From: Streptomyces alkaliterrae
GTDB taxonomy: Bacteria; Actinomycetota; Actinomycetes; Streptomycetales; Streptomycetaceae
DNA length: 33,384 nucleotides
Direction of reading: 5' to 3'
NCBI RefSeq assembly: GCF_007097205.2
Contig: NZ_VJYK02000016.1
Span: 1 to 33,384, forward strand
In this document: positions 1 through 7,588 of the stretch, one piece after another
Position numbering within the stretch: position 1 is the stretch's first letter
Layout: each line of letters starts with the position of its first letter
Notes under the pieces: model-generated
Told to the model about the DNA's origin: nothing
Database searches by the model: none
Seen by the model: only the letters and a program-made list of their open reading frames with translations
Translations under genes and position numbers: made by a program

Positions 1-609
1 GCGCTGGGGCACGACGTACGGGCGGGCGGTCTCGCCGAGGGCCGGCTGGGCGCGGGCGCCGGCGTGGACCGGTTCCTGTTCGTCCCGCTGGGTACCGGCA
101 TCGCGGGTGCCATCGGCATCGACGGCCGCGTGGAGGCCGGGGCGCACGGCGGTGCCGGCGAGATCGGCCATGTGATCGTACGGCCGGACGGGCCCGAGTG
201 CGGCTGCGGTGCGCGCGGCTGCCTGGAGGCGCTGGCGTCCGCTTCGGCCGTCGGCCGGGCCTGGGCCGCCGCCTGCGGCGACCCGACGGCCGGTGCCGCC
301 GACGCCGCCCGGGCGGTGGCGGCCGGTGACGGTCGGGCCGCCGCCGTGTGGGCGGACGCGGTGGACGCGCTCGCCGCCGGTCTGGTCACGGCCGTGCGGC
401 TGCTCGACCCGCGCATGGTGATCGTCGGCGGCGGCCTCGCCGAGGCGGGTGACGTGCTCTTCCGGCCGCTGCGGGAAGCAGTCGCCGACCGGGTGCGTTT
501 CCAGCGGCTTCCCTCGATCGTTCCCGCGGCGCTGGGGGACGCCGCAGGCTGCCTGGGCGCGGGGCTCCTCGCCTGGGACCTACTCTCCGTGGAGGTAACG
601 ACCCCATGA
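1..609 (+). CDS. nagK: ROK-family sugar kinase, 5' end missing (probable N-acetylglucosamine kinase)
   Basis: The reading frame is open from base 1, so the N-terminal part, including the ATP-binding phosphate loop and probably the catalytic Asp, lies outside the window. What remains shows the ROK signature: LGTGIAGAI followed by the acidic Gly-rich segment GGAGEIGH, then the zinc-binding CGCGARGCLE motif, then a C-terminal VGGGLAEAG segment. ROK kinases phosphorylate glucose or N-acetylhexosamines. Because the stop codon overlaps the nagA start (ATGA, 606-609), the likely substrate is GlcNAc, giving GlcNAc-6-phosphate for the next enzyme. GalNAc or another amino sugar cannot be excluded, because specificity cannot be read from this fragment. 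The promoter lies upstream of the window. Confidence 0.85.
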   Translation, partial: ALGHDVRAGGLAEGRLGAGAGVDRFLFVPLGTGIAGAIGIDGRVEAGAHGGAGEIGHVIVRPDGPECGCGARGCLEALASASAVGRAWAAACGDPTAGAADAARAVAAGDGRAAAVWADAVDALAAGLVTAVRLLDPRMVIVGGGLAEAGDVLFRPLREAVADRVRFQRLPSIVPAALGDAAGCLGAGLLAWDLLSVEVTTP

Positions 610-1805
610 CGCCGATGCCCGAGTCCGACCGCATGCTGCTCGCCGGAGCCCGCGTCGTGACGCCCGAGGGTGTGCTGGACGGCGGCCGCGTCGTGGTCGA
701 GGGGGGCAGGATCGCCGAGGTGGCACCGCCGCCGGCCGGCGCGCCCGAGTCCGCCGCGTCCGAGTCCGCCGCGCCCGGTCCGGCGTCGCTCGACCTCACC
801 GGGCACTGGCTTGTGCCCGGGTTCGTCGACATCCACAACCACGGCGGTGGCGGCGGCTCCTTCACCTCCGGCGGCGCCGAGGACGTGCTGACCGGAGTCC
901 GGACGCACCGCGAACACGGTTCGACGACCGTGGTCGGCTCCATGGTGACCGGCGAGCTGGACGACCTGGCGCGGCAGGCGTCACTGCTGTCGGAGCTGGT
1001 CGAGCAGGGCGACCTCGCGGGGGTCCACTTCGAGGGCCCCTTCATCTCGCCCTGCCGCAAGGGCGCGCACGCCGAGCACCTGCTCCGCGACCCCGACCCG
1101 GCGGACGTCCGCAAGCTGCTGGACGCCGCGCGCGGCACCGCCGTGATGTGCACCCTGGCGACGGAACTCCCCGGCGGCATCAGCTCCGTGCGGCTGCTCG
1201 CCGAGCACGGTGTGATCGCCGCCGTCGGTCACACCGACGCCGGCTACGACCAGACACGGGAGGCGATCGAGGCCGGTGCGACCGTCGCCACCCATCTGTT
1301 CAACGCGATGCCCGCACTGCAGCACCGCGCCCCCGGTCCGGTCACCGCGCTGCTGGAGGACGAGCGCGTCACCGTCGAACTGATCAACGACGGCGTGCAT
1401 CTGCACCCGGCCGTGCTGGAGTTGGCGGTGCGCGCGGCGGGCGTGGACCGCGTCGCCTTCGTGACGGACGCGATGGACGCCGCCGGGTTCGGCGACGGTG
1501 GCTACCGGTTGGGCGCCCTGGACGTGACGGTCACGGACGGCGTGGCCCGCCTCGCGGACGGCACGATCGCGGGTTCCACGCTCACCCTCGACAAGGCGCT
1601 GCGCCGCGCGGTGACCGTCGACCGGATGCCCGTCGAGGACGCCGTGCGCGCGCTGTCCACGACGCCGGCCCGGCTGCTGGGCATGTCGGACCGGGTCGGC
1701 GCGATCCTGCCCGGGCTCGAAGCCGACCTGGTGGTGTTGGACGACGACCTGCGGGTGCGCGGGGTACTGCACAAGGGGGAGTGGGTGGTCGACCCGACGG
1801 GGTGA
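606..1805 (+). CDS. nagA: N-acetylglucosamine-6-phosphate deacetylase
   Basis: Removes acetate from GlcNAc-6-phosphate to give glucosamine-6-phosphate, a cytoplasmic step in use of chitin- and murein-derived amino sugars. The 399-residue protein has the usual length and amidohydrolase motifs in order: VPGFVDIHNHG (metal HxH), HFEGPFISP (metal Glu), VGHTDAGYD and THLFNAMPALQHRAPG (metal and substrate His), and FVTDAMDAAG with the catalytic Asp, closing with the family-typical PGLEADLVVLD strand. The start is fixed by the 4-bp overlap with the upstream kinase. A short Ala/Ser/Glu-rich insertion (about residues 45-58) in the N-terminal beta domain looks like harmless low complexity. The neighbouring LacC-like kinase and GatY-like aldolase leave open a GalNAc-6-phosphate preference (AgaA-like). 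Confidence 0.93.
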   Translation: MTPMPESDRMLLAGARVVTPEGVLDGGRVVVEGGRIAEVAPPPAGAPESAASESAAPGPASLDLTGHWLVPGFVDIHNHGGGGGSFTSGGAEDVLTGVRTHREHGSTTVVGSMVTGELDDLARQASLLSELVEQGDLAGVHFEGPFISPCRKGAHAEHLLRDPDPADVRKLLDAARGTAVMCTLATELPGGISSVRLLAEHGVIAAVGHTDAGYDQTREAIEAGATVATHLFNAMPALQHRAPGPVTALLEDERVTVELINDGVHLHPAVLELAVRAAGVDRVAFVTDAMDAAGFGDGGYRLGALDVTVTDGVARLADGTIAGSTLTLDKALRRAVTVDRMPVEDAVRALSTTPARLLGMSDRVGAILPGLEADLVVLDDDLRVRGVLHKGEWVVDPTG

Positions 1806-1974
1806 CCGCCGGTCCGCCGCGCCGGACCGGAGGCCACGGTTCCTCCCGCGCCGGGGGTCGCCGAACGGTCGTTCCGGTGGCATGATCACTGGTCGCGGTC
1901 GGCGCCCGCCGCGCCGCGGCTCGGCTGATTGCTATGGGGGCACGGCGTTGCCCGGCAGGGGGTGGAGTAACCCG

Positions 1975-2943
1975 GTGATCCTGACCGTCACACTGAACAC
2001 CGCTGTGGACGTCACCTATTCCGTACGCCGGCTGGTGCCGCACACCACGCACCGGGTGCGGGAGGCGGCGGAACGTCCCGGCGGGAAGGGCGTCAACGTC
2101 GCCCGGGTGCTGGCCGCTTCGGGCCGGCGGGCCGTGGTCACCGGCTTTGTCGGCGGCGGCCCGACCGGCGCCAGGCTGCGGGAACTGCTGGCCGCCGAGC
2201 CGGTGGTGGACGAGCTGCTGCCGGTCGCCGGGGACACCCGCCGCACGGTCGCCGTCGTCGACACCGCCGGTGGCGACACCACGCAGTTCAACGAGGTCGG
2301 ACCGGCCGTGACCGCCCCGGAGTGGTCCGCCTTCCGGTCGCACTACGAGCGGCTGTTGGCGGACGCGGAGGCGGTCGCGCTGTGCGGCAGCCTGCCGCCG
2401 GGTGTGCCGGTCGGCGGGTACGCGACGCTGGTCCGCGCGGCGCGGGCGGCGGGCGTGCCGGTGCTGCTGGACACCAGCGGGGAGCCGCTGGCGCGCGGGC
2501 TGGCCGCCCGCCCGGAGCTGGTCAAGCCGAACCTGGCCGAGCTGGCCGCGCTCACCGGTAGCCGGGAGCCGCTGCGGGCGGCGGGCGAGGCCCGGCGGCG
2601 CGGCGCGGGCACGGTGGTCGCGTCGCTGGGCGCGGAGGGCCTGTTGGCGGTCACCCCGGACGGCGTGTGGTGGGCCCGTCCCCCGAAGCGGATCGCCGGC
2701 AACCCGACGGGTGCCGGGGACACCGTGGCCGCCGTCCTCCTCGACTCGCTCACCGCCGGGACCGCCGGGGCCGCCGGGACCGCCGAGAAGTCCGCTGTCG
2801 ACTGGCCGTCGGTGCTGGCCCGTGCCGTCGCGCTGTCGGCGGCGACGGTCGCCGCCCGCACGGCGGGGGAGTTCGACGCCCGGGTCGCCGAGGAGCTCCT
2901 GCCCCGGGTCGCCGTGGAGCGACAACCGCGCGGCGCTGCCTGA
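1975..2943 (+). CDS. PfkB-family sugar-phosphate kinase (1-phosphofructokinase / tagatose-6-phosphate kinase type)
   Basis: Ribokinase-fold kinase of 322 residues. The open frame runs further upstream, but GTG 1975 is chosen because it follows a purine-rich GGGGGTGGAG ribosome site and opens with the family N-terminus ILTVTLNTAVDVTY. Visible motifs are the PfkB signature 1 region PGGKGVNVARVLAASG (about 40-55), KPNLAELAALTG, and the anion hole with catalytic base NPTGAGDTVAAVLLDSL (about 243-260). An Ala/Gly-rich repeat (TAGTAGAAGTAE) follows. Likely reactions are phosphorylation of fructose-1-P, fructose-6-P or tagatose-6-P to the bisphosphate; motifs do not separate these. The next gene is a ketose-bisphosphate aldolase, so the two together would carry a ketose phosphate to triose phosphates. 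A 169-bp gap separates it from nagA, so it may have its own promoter. Confidence 0.85.
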   Translation: MILTVTLNTAVDVTYSVRRLVPHTTHRVREAAERPGGKGVNVARVLAASGRRAVVTGFVGGGPTGARLRELLAAEPVVDELLPVAGDTRRTVAVVDTAGGDTTQFNEVGPAVTAPEWSAFRSHYERLLADAEAVALCGSLPPGVPVGGYATLVRAARAAGVPVLLDTSGEPLARGLAARPELVKPNLAELAALTGSREPLRAAGEARRRGAGTVVASLGAEGLLAVTPDGVWWARPPKRIAGNPTGAGDTVAAVLLDSLTAGTAGAAGTAEKSAVDWPSVLARAVALSAATVAARTAGEFDARVAEELLPRVAVERQPRGAA

Positions 2944-3008
2944 GGCCTGACGGGCCGCCGCCTCCGACAGAAACAGCCGCCGCCTCCCACCGAGAACAGA
3001 GGACGCCG

Positions 3009-3863
3009 ATGTCGCTCGTCAGTACGGCCGAACTCGTCGGCACCGCCCGCGAGAAGGACGCGGCGGTGTTCGCCTTCAACGTGATCAGCCTGGAGCATGC
3101 CGAGGCGGTGGCCGCCGGCGCGGAGCGGGCGGACGTCTCCGCGGTGCTCCAGATATCGGAGAACGCCGTCCGCTACCACGGTGGGCGGCTGCGGCCGCTG
3201 GCGGACGCGGCGCTCGGCGTCATCCGGGAGGCGCGGGTACCGCTCGCCCTGCACCTGGACCACGTCACCTCGGTGGAGCTGCTGCGGGCCGCGCCCGAGG
3301 CGGGCTTCAGCTCGGTGATGTTCGACGCGTCGAAGCTGCCGTACGAGGAGAACGTGCGGGTGACCGCGCAGGCGGTCGAGTGGGCGCACGCGCGCGGGGT
3401 GTGGCTGGAGTCGGAGTTGGGCCGGGTCGGCGGCAAGGAGGGCGAGCCGCCGCTGGACGCGCACGCCCCCGGCGCCCGTACCGATCCGGCGGAGGCAGCC
3501 GCCTACGTCGGGGAGACCGGGGTGGACGCGTTGGCGGTGGCGGTCGGCAGCAGCCACGCGATGACCGAGCGCAGCGCGGCGCTGGACCACGGTCTCATCG
3601 GTCGGTTGCGGGACGCGGTGCCGGTCCCGTTGGTGCTGCACGGTTCCTCCGGGGTTCCGGAGGGCGAGCTGCGGGCGGCGGTGGCCGCCGGGATGCGGAA
3701 GATCAACGTCGGTACAGCGCTGAACGTCGCCTACACGGCGGCCGTCCGGGCCGCGCTCGCCGCCGCGCCGCGGGAGGTGGACCCGCGGCGCTACACCAGG
3801 CCGGGGCGGGACGCGATGGCGGAGACGGTGGCGGACTACCTGCGGCTGCTCGACGGTGTGTGA
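3009..3863 (+). CDS. Class II ketose-bisphosphate aldolase (fructose/tagatose-1,6-bisphosphate)
   Basis: Zinc-dependent aldolase of 284 residues that splits a ketose 1,6-bisphosphate into DHAP and glyceraldehyde-3-phosphate. Visible motifs are the N-terminal AVFAFNVISLEHAEAV, the metal-site segment LALHLDHVTS, FSSVMFDASKLPYEENV, the Glu-bearing LESELGRVGGKEGE, a His in AVGSSHAMTE, and the phosphate-binding segment LHGSSGVPEGELRAAVAAGMRKINVGTALN. The ATG at 3009 has an AGAGGA ribosome site six bases upstream. It lies 65 bp after the PfkB kinase, in the same direction and probably in one transcript. The short GatY/KbaY-like form fits tagatose-bisphosphate as well as fructose-bisphosphate. It converges with the CBM gene across only 17 bp and no terminator hairpin is visible between them. 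Confidence 0.88.
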   Translation: MSLVSTAELVGTAREKDAAVFAFNVISLEHAEAVAAGAERADVSAVLQISENAVRYHGGRLRPLADAALGVIREARVPLALHLDHVTSVELLRAAPEAGFSSVMFDASKLPYEENVRVTAQAVEWAHARGVWLESELGRVGGKEGEPPLDAHAPGARTDPAEAAAYVGETGVDALAVAVGSSHAMTERSAALDHGLIGRLRDAVPVPLVLHGSSGVPEGELRAAVAAGMRKINVGTALNVAYTAAVRAALAAAPREVDPRRYTRPGRDAMAETVADYLRLLDGV

Positions 3864-3880
3864 GGGGAGTCGCCCCGCGC

Positions 3881-4822
3881 TCAGCGGACGTGGCCCTCCA
3901 CGAGCCAGATCTGGTCGAGTGCGAACTCGCACGTGTTGCCGGACTCGCAGGAGAGCTTGATGTCGTTCGCGCCGTCCTTGAGGTTGATCCAGGCGTAGGT
4001 CTTCGTCCAGCCCTTCTCCCAGTCGTCCTCCCCGGCGTTGGCGAAGTTGCTCATCCGCACGGGTCGGCTCTGGGCCTCGCCGTTGACGGTGAGGGTGCCG
4101 TCGGCGTCCCTGCCGGGCACGCTGTAGCCGAGGAAGACGGTGTACTCGCCGCCCTTGGCGACCTCCGCGGACCAGGTGACGGCCGCGCCCTCGCCGAAGC
4201 CGTGCACGTACTTGCCGTCACGCGCCCGGGAGCCGGGGATGTCGCCGCCGACCTGCGTGCCGTTGTCCAGGCGCAGGCTGGAGGCGTCCTCGCGGGGCAG
4301 CTTGGCGGGCTTGTCCTCGTCGCCCGGCTGCTCGTCGCCGGGCTGCTCGTCCTGGTCCTTGCCGTCGCCGTTGTCGGGGGGCGGCGTCTGCTCCTGGCCC
4401 TGGTCCTTCTTGTCGCCGTCGCCGCTGAAGGCGACGGCCGCGCCGACGCCCACCACAACCGCCGCGACCACGGCGAGCGCGCCGATCAGCAGGCCGTTGC
4501 GGCGGCGCGGCTGCGGCACGTCGGAGCGGCCGTGACCGGCGCCGGAGGCACGGGCCGCGTCGAGGCCGCCGGGCTGCGTCTCGGGGGCTGCGTAGGAGGC
4601 GTAGTAGGCGTCGTAGGCGTTCGGGCCGGGCTGGCCGGCGGGCTGCTGCGGACGCTGCTGGCCGTAGCGGCGCTCGCCGACGGCGCGGACCTGGTTGTAC
4701 GAGGTGCGGGGAACGCCGGCCTGCTGGCCCTGTTCGGCGGGCTCCCCGCCCTCCGAGCGGTACAGGTAGCCGAACGGGTCGTCGCCCTCCGGCGGGTTCG
4801 TACCGTGGTTACCGGCGGTCAT
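3881..4822 (-). CDS. Membrane-anchored protein with extracellular CBM35-like carbohydrate-binding domain
   Basis: The 313-residue protein has three parts. Residues 1-107 are cytoplasmic, disordered, rich in Gln/Pro/Gly/Tyr and without a catalytic motif. Residues 108-132 (RRRNGLLIGALAVVAAVVVG onward) form one membrane helix preceded by arginines, giving an N-in orientation. A Pro/Asp/Glu/Gln linker with two GDEQP repeats (about 134-175) leads to a C-terminal beta-rich module (about 180-313). That module has VTWSAEV.KGGEYTVFLGYSV, LTVNGE and WINLKDGANDIKL, the layout of CBM6/CBM35 modules, and an internal Cys pair (CESGNTC). It probably binds wall or exogenous polysaccharide at the cell surface; the ligand is unknown. 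The start has an AGGAGAG ribosome site, and a TAGGCT -10-like box lies at 4861-4866 on the same strand. Confidence 0.8.
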   Translation of the reverse strand: MTAGNHGTNPPEGDDPFGYLYRSEGGEPAEQGQQAGVPRTSYNQVRAVGERRYGQQRPQQPAGQPGPNAYDAYYASYAAPETQPGGLDAARASGAGHGRSDVPQPRRRNGLLIGALAVVAAVVVGVGAAVAFSGDGDKKDQGQEQTPPPDNGDGKDQDEQPGDEQPGDEDKPAKLPREDASSLRLDNGTQVGGDIPGSRARDGKYVHGFGEGAAVTWSAEVAKGGEYTVFLGYSVPGRDADGTLTVNGEAQSRPVRMSNFANAGEDDWEKGWTKTYAWINLKDGANDIKLSCESGNTCEFALDQIWLVEGHVR

Positions 4823-4957
4823 CCCCTGCTCTCCTCTTACGCATACGGCTGACCCCGCGCAGCCTACCCCGTTCGGGCGACATCACGAGACGCCTTGACC
4901 CCGGAGCGCGGGGTGCTTCCGAGGCGTACGGGAGGGCCGGAAAAGCGCGGGCGGCGG

Positions 4958-6583
4958 TCAACCGGCGCGCCGGTGGCCCTTGGCCCGCGACCGCTTCTCG
5001 ACGTACATGCGCTGGTCAGCGGATTGCAGCACCTCCTCGGCCGTCATGCCGCAGGCCGCCCAGCCGATGCCGAAGCTGGCGCCGACCCGCACCGCGCGGC
5101 CGTCCACCCGAATCGGCGGAATTATGGCGTTCCGCAGCCGGACGGCCAGATCCGCCGCGTCCGCGCGCCCCAGGCCGACGGCGAGCACCACGAACTCGTC
5201 GCCGCCGAGCCTGGCCACCGTGTCGTTGTCGCGGACCTGCGCGGACAGCCGCCGGGCGACCTCCTGGAGGACGGCGTCCCCGCAGTGGTGGCCGAAGCGG
5301 TCGTTGATGGACTTGAAGCCGTCGAGATCGCAGAAGAGCACCGCGAGGCCCTTGTCCGCCGGATCGTCGGTCTCCGGGACCGTCAGATGCTCGTGGTAGT
5401 CGTAGCCGTCCAACGGGCCGGCGGGGCGGCCGAAGTCGTCCATGACAAAGGAGTGCGTCGACTCCTGCGGGTCGTAGGCGGCGACCGGTTCGGCCGGCAG
5501 CGGAGTCGGCCGCTCGCAGAGCCGCGCGCTGAGCCTGGTGCGCAGTTCGGCGCTGTTGGGCAGCCCGGTCAGCGAGTCGTGGCTGGCCCGGTGGGCCAGG
5601 GCCAGCTCGTGGCGTTTGCGTTCCTCGATGTCCTCGACGTGGGTCAGCAGGAAGCGTGGGCCGTCGGCGGTGTCCGCGACGACGGAGTTGCGCAGCGACA
5701 CCCAGATGTACGAGCCGTCCCGGCGGGCCAGCCGCAGCTCGGCCCGGCCGCCCTCGGCGGAGGTGCGCAGCAGGGTGCCGACGTCCTCCGGGTGTACGAG
5801 GTCGGAGAAGCTGTAGCGCTGCATCACCGAGGCGGGACGGCCCAGCAGCCGGCACAGCGCGTCGTTCGTCTTGATCAGCCGGCCCTGCTCGTCGCCGCCC
5901 ATCTCGGCGATGGCCATGCCGCTCGGCGCGTACTCGAAGGCCTGGCGGAAGCTCTCCTCGCTGGCCCGCAGCGCCTGCTGCTCCCGTTCCAGGCGGACCA
6001 GGGCGCGCTGCATGTTGGACCGCAGCCGGGCGTTGCTGATCGCTATGGCGGCCTGGAAGGCGTACATCTGGAGGGCTTCGCGCCCCCAGGCGCCGGGCCG
6101 CCGGCCGTTGCGTGGCTTGTCGACGGAGATGACGCCGAGCAGGTCGCCGTCGGAGGTGTACATCGGCGCGTACAGCCGGTCCATCGGGTGCCACTCTTCG
6201 GGGAAGCGCGGCGCCGGACCCGCGGTGTGCCACTGCGGCACGTCGTCCTCGTCCAGCACCCAGCCGTCGCTGTAGGGGATGAAGCGGAGCTCGCCCCACG
6301 CCTCGCCCATGCCGAGCCGTCGTTCCCACGAGGCCCGGGAGCCGACCCGGCCGGCCATCATCGCCTCGGCCGCCGCGCTGCCGCCGACGGCGGCCACCAC
6401 CAGATCGCCGTCCTGGCGTACGAGGTTCACGGCGGCCAGTTCGAAGCCGAGCCCGGTGACCACGCCGTCGGCGACGGTCTGGAGGGTGTCGGCGAGGCTG
6501 CGTGCGGTGTTGAGACGCGCCACCGACTGGTGAAGGCGACGCAGTGTGGTGAGGCGGACGTAGGGCTCGGAATCGGTGTCCAT
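4958..6583 (-). CDS. cdgB: Diguanylate cyclase with GAF-PAS-GGDEF architecture (CdgB-like)
   Basis: Soluble 541-residue signalling protein. Domains in order are a GAF sensor (about 20-185), a short coiled linker (RALVRLEREQQALRASEESF), a PAS/PAC sensor (about 200-320, ending FLLTHVEDIEERKRHE) and a GGDEF domain (about 325-535). The active-site loop GGDEF is intact at residues 460-464, and the RxxD product-inhibition site (RDND) sits five residues before it, so an active, feedback-inhibited c-di-GMP synthase is expected. An Ala/Pro-rich, non-conserved insert of about 55 residues splits the start of the GGDEF domain between SARLCER and GLAVLFCDLDGFK. In Streptomyces, c-di-GMP acts through BldD to control development, and from memory S. 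coelicolor CdgB (SCO4281) has this architecture. No EAL domain is present. The ATG follows GGGGGAGG at unusually short spacing. Confidence 0.9.
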   Translation of the reverse strand: MDTDSEPYVRLTTLRRLHQSVARLNTARSLADTLQTVADGVVTGLGFELAAVNLVRQDGDLVVAAVGGSAAAEAMMAGRVGSRASWERRLGMGEAWGELRFIPYSDGWVLDEDDVPQWHTAGPAPRFPEEWHPMDRLYAPMYTSDGDLLGVISVDKPRNGRRPGAWGREALQMYAFQAAIAISNARLRSNMQRALVRLEREQQALRASEESFRQAFEYAPSGMAIAEMGGDEQGRLIKTNDALCRLLGRPASVMQRYSFSDLVHPEDVGTLLRTSAEGGRAELRLARRDGSYIWVSLRNSVVADTADGPRFLLTHVEDIEERKRHELALAHRASHDSLTGLPNSAELRTRLSARLCERPTPLPAEPVAAYDPQESTHSFVMDDFGRPAGPLDGYDYHEHLTVPETDDPADKGLAVLFCDLDGFKSINDRFGHHCGDAVLQEVARRLSAQVRDNDTVARLGGDEFVVLAVGLGRADAADLAVRLRNAIIPPIRVDGRAVRVGASFGIGWAACGMTAEEVLQSADQRMYVEKRSRAKGHRRAG

Positions 6584-6603
6584 CGCCTCCCCCTGTCACC
6601 GCA

Positions 6604-6705
6604 CACTGAGTCACCCTTACGAGTGTCAACGGCCACTGAATCACAGCGAGCTGTCCACTCGGTACACAGGGTCAACAATTAATAGCATCTGTGACTCAAG
6701 TCACA
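6604..6705. promoter_or_regulatory. Repeat-rich control region upstream of cdgB
   Basis: An AT-richer stretch between the divergent cdgB and flavin reductase genes. It holds two copies of CACTGARTCAC exactly 30 bp apart (6604-6614 and 6634-6644) and a 7-bp-arm palindrome TGTGACT-CA-AGTCACA (6690-6705). All share TCAC/GTGA cores. From memory BldD, the c-di-GMP-responsive developmental repressor, binds GTGA/TCAC-type palindromes and controls cdgB in S. coelicolor. None of these sites matches the 15-bp BldD consensus exactly, so the assignment is tentative. The segment between 6670 and 6690 (CAACAATTAATAG) is strikingly AT-rich for this genome and is probably promoter DNA. Confidence 0.45.
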
Positions 6706-6888
6706 AGCTCTTCGTGGAGGGGAAATCCTACTGGTGGACGCGCGATGCGCACCCCGGTGGGCGGCGAACGGTCGGAATCACCCCATCCGGTCGTCGGGCC
6801 CCGTCCCCCGGGCCTCTTGGCGGCCCGGCGCGGCGTGTGCGGGAGGGCCGCCGCGCGGCCGTCCCGGGCGAGCGGTCATCCTGAGGGG

Positions 6889-7389
6889 GTGAGCGAGGAA
6901 CACTTCAGGGCGGCCATGGCCAGGCTCGCCGGCGGCGTGGTGCTGGTCGCCGCGCACGACCCCGACGAGGGGCCGCGCGGTGAGGACGTCGGCATGACCG
7001 CGACGGCGTTCGTCTCCGTCTCGCTCGACCCGCCGCTGGTGTTGCTCAGTGTGCGCACCGGCTCCCGGATGGAGGAGCTGCTGGAGCGGCAGCCTCTCTG
7101 GGCGGCGTCGCTGCTCACCGACGCGCAGCGGCAGGTGGCCGGCCGGTTCGCGATGAAGGGGCGGCTGAGCGATCGACTGCTGTTCCGCGAGCTGCCGCAC
7201 GGGCGGGGGGAGCGCACCGGCGCTCCGCTGGTGGACGACTCGCTCGCCCAGGTCGAGTGCCGCACCGAGCAGCGGGTCGCCGCCGGCGACCACACACTGC
7301 TGGTCGCGCGTGTCCTGGGGGTGGCGCTACCGGCTGTCGAGGGAAGGCCGTTGCTGTACTTCCAGGGGAGGTACCGGACACTCGGCTGA
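6889..7389 (+). CDS. Flavin reductase-like FMN-binding split-barrel protein
   Basis: From GTG 6889 the 166-residue protein has the typical size of flavin reductase domain proteins (HpaC/NtaB type), which reduce FMN or FAD with NAD(P)H for a partner monooxygenase or other acceptor. Visible family features are the opening FRAAMARLAGGVVLVAA, the flavin-binding GMTATAFVSVSLDPPLVLLSV, SLLTDAQRQVAGRFA near the middle, and the C-terminal LLVARVLGVALPAVEGRPLLYFQGRYRTL. The start is uncertain. The frame is open further upstream, with an ATG at 6745 and a GTG at 6691, but the upstream peptide is Arg/Pro-rich and unlike the family. GTG 6889 abuts GAGGGG, closer than ideal. No oxygenase partner lies adjacent; the lasso-cluster P450 is 15 kb away and normally uses ferredoxin. 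Confidence 0.75.
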   Translation: MSEEHFRAAMARLAGGVVLVAAHDPDEGPRGEDVGMTATAFVSVSLDPPLVLLSVRTGSRMEELLERQPLWAASLLTDAQRQVAGRFAMKGRLSDRLLFRELPHGRGERTGAPLVDDSLAQVECRTEQRVAAGDHTLLVARVLGVALPAVEGRPLLYFQGRYRTLG

Positions 7390-7394
7390 GTTCG

Positions 7395-7436
7395 ACGGTC
7401 GGCCGGAGACGGTCGGCCGGAGACGGTCGGCCGGAA
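7395..7436. repeat. Three tandem 14-bp repeats after the flavin reductase stop
   Basis: Units of ACGGTCGGCCGGAG occupy 7395-7408, 7409-7422 and 7423-7436; the last base of the third unit differs. The array starts six bases after the stop codon. Each unit contains the self-complementary core CGGCCG, so adjacent units can pair as small GC stems and may act as a weak terminator. The 344-bp gap to the next gene also holds the DasR-like site and the 16-bp palindrome listed separately. Confidence 0.8.
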
Positions 7437-7451
7437 ATGGTCCAGACCTCT
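7436..7451. promoter_or_regulatory. DasR-like operator (dre) candidate
   Basis: AATGGTCCAGACCTCT matches the DasR-responsive element ACTGGTCTAGACCAGT, as I remember it, at 12 of 16 positions, including the GGTC and GACC half-site cores around a central pyrimidine-A step. DasR is the GntR-type repressor of amino-sugar uptake and use in Streptomyces and is released by phosphorylated glucosamines. The site lies 283 bp before the sugar-binding lipoprotein gene, far for a simple operator, so either the transcription start is well upstream of the gene or the match is fortuitous. Confidence 0.35.
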
Positions 7452-7588
7452 TGACCGGAACTTGGTGATCTGCCGTCCGTCCGGTCTGACCTGCGTGGAC
7501 GCCGTTGTTGCCGAAGTGAGACCCGCGCTGGTGTAGACCTGATTGAAGGTCCGACTGGAAACTCTGGCCTCACACGCGTATGAACATT

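Noticed and set aside
1888..1903. ACTGGTC upstream of the PfkB kinase looked like a DasR half-site.
   Set aside because: The second half-site is absent (about 10 of 16 matches), and GGTC is common in this composition.
6691..6888. Upstream extension of the flavin reductase to GTG 6691 or ATG 6745.
   Set aside because: The extra 48-66 residues are Arg/Pro/Gly-rich without family similarity, and GTG 6691 lies within the palindrome; kept as an open start question in the gene entry.
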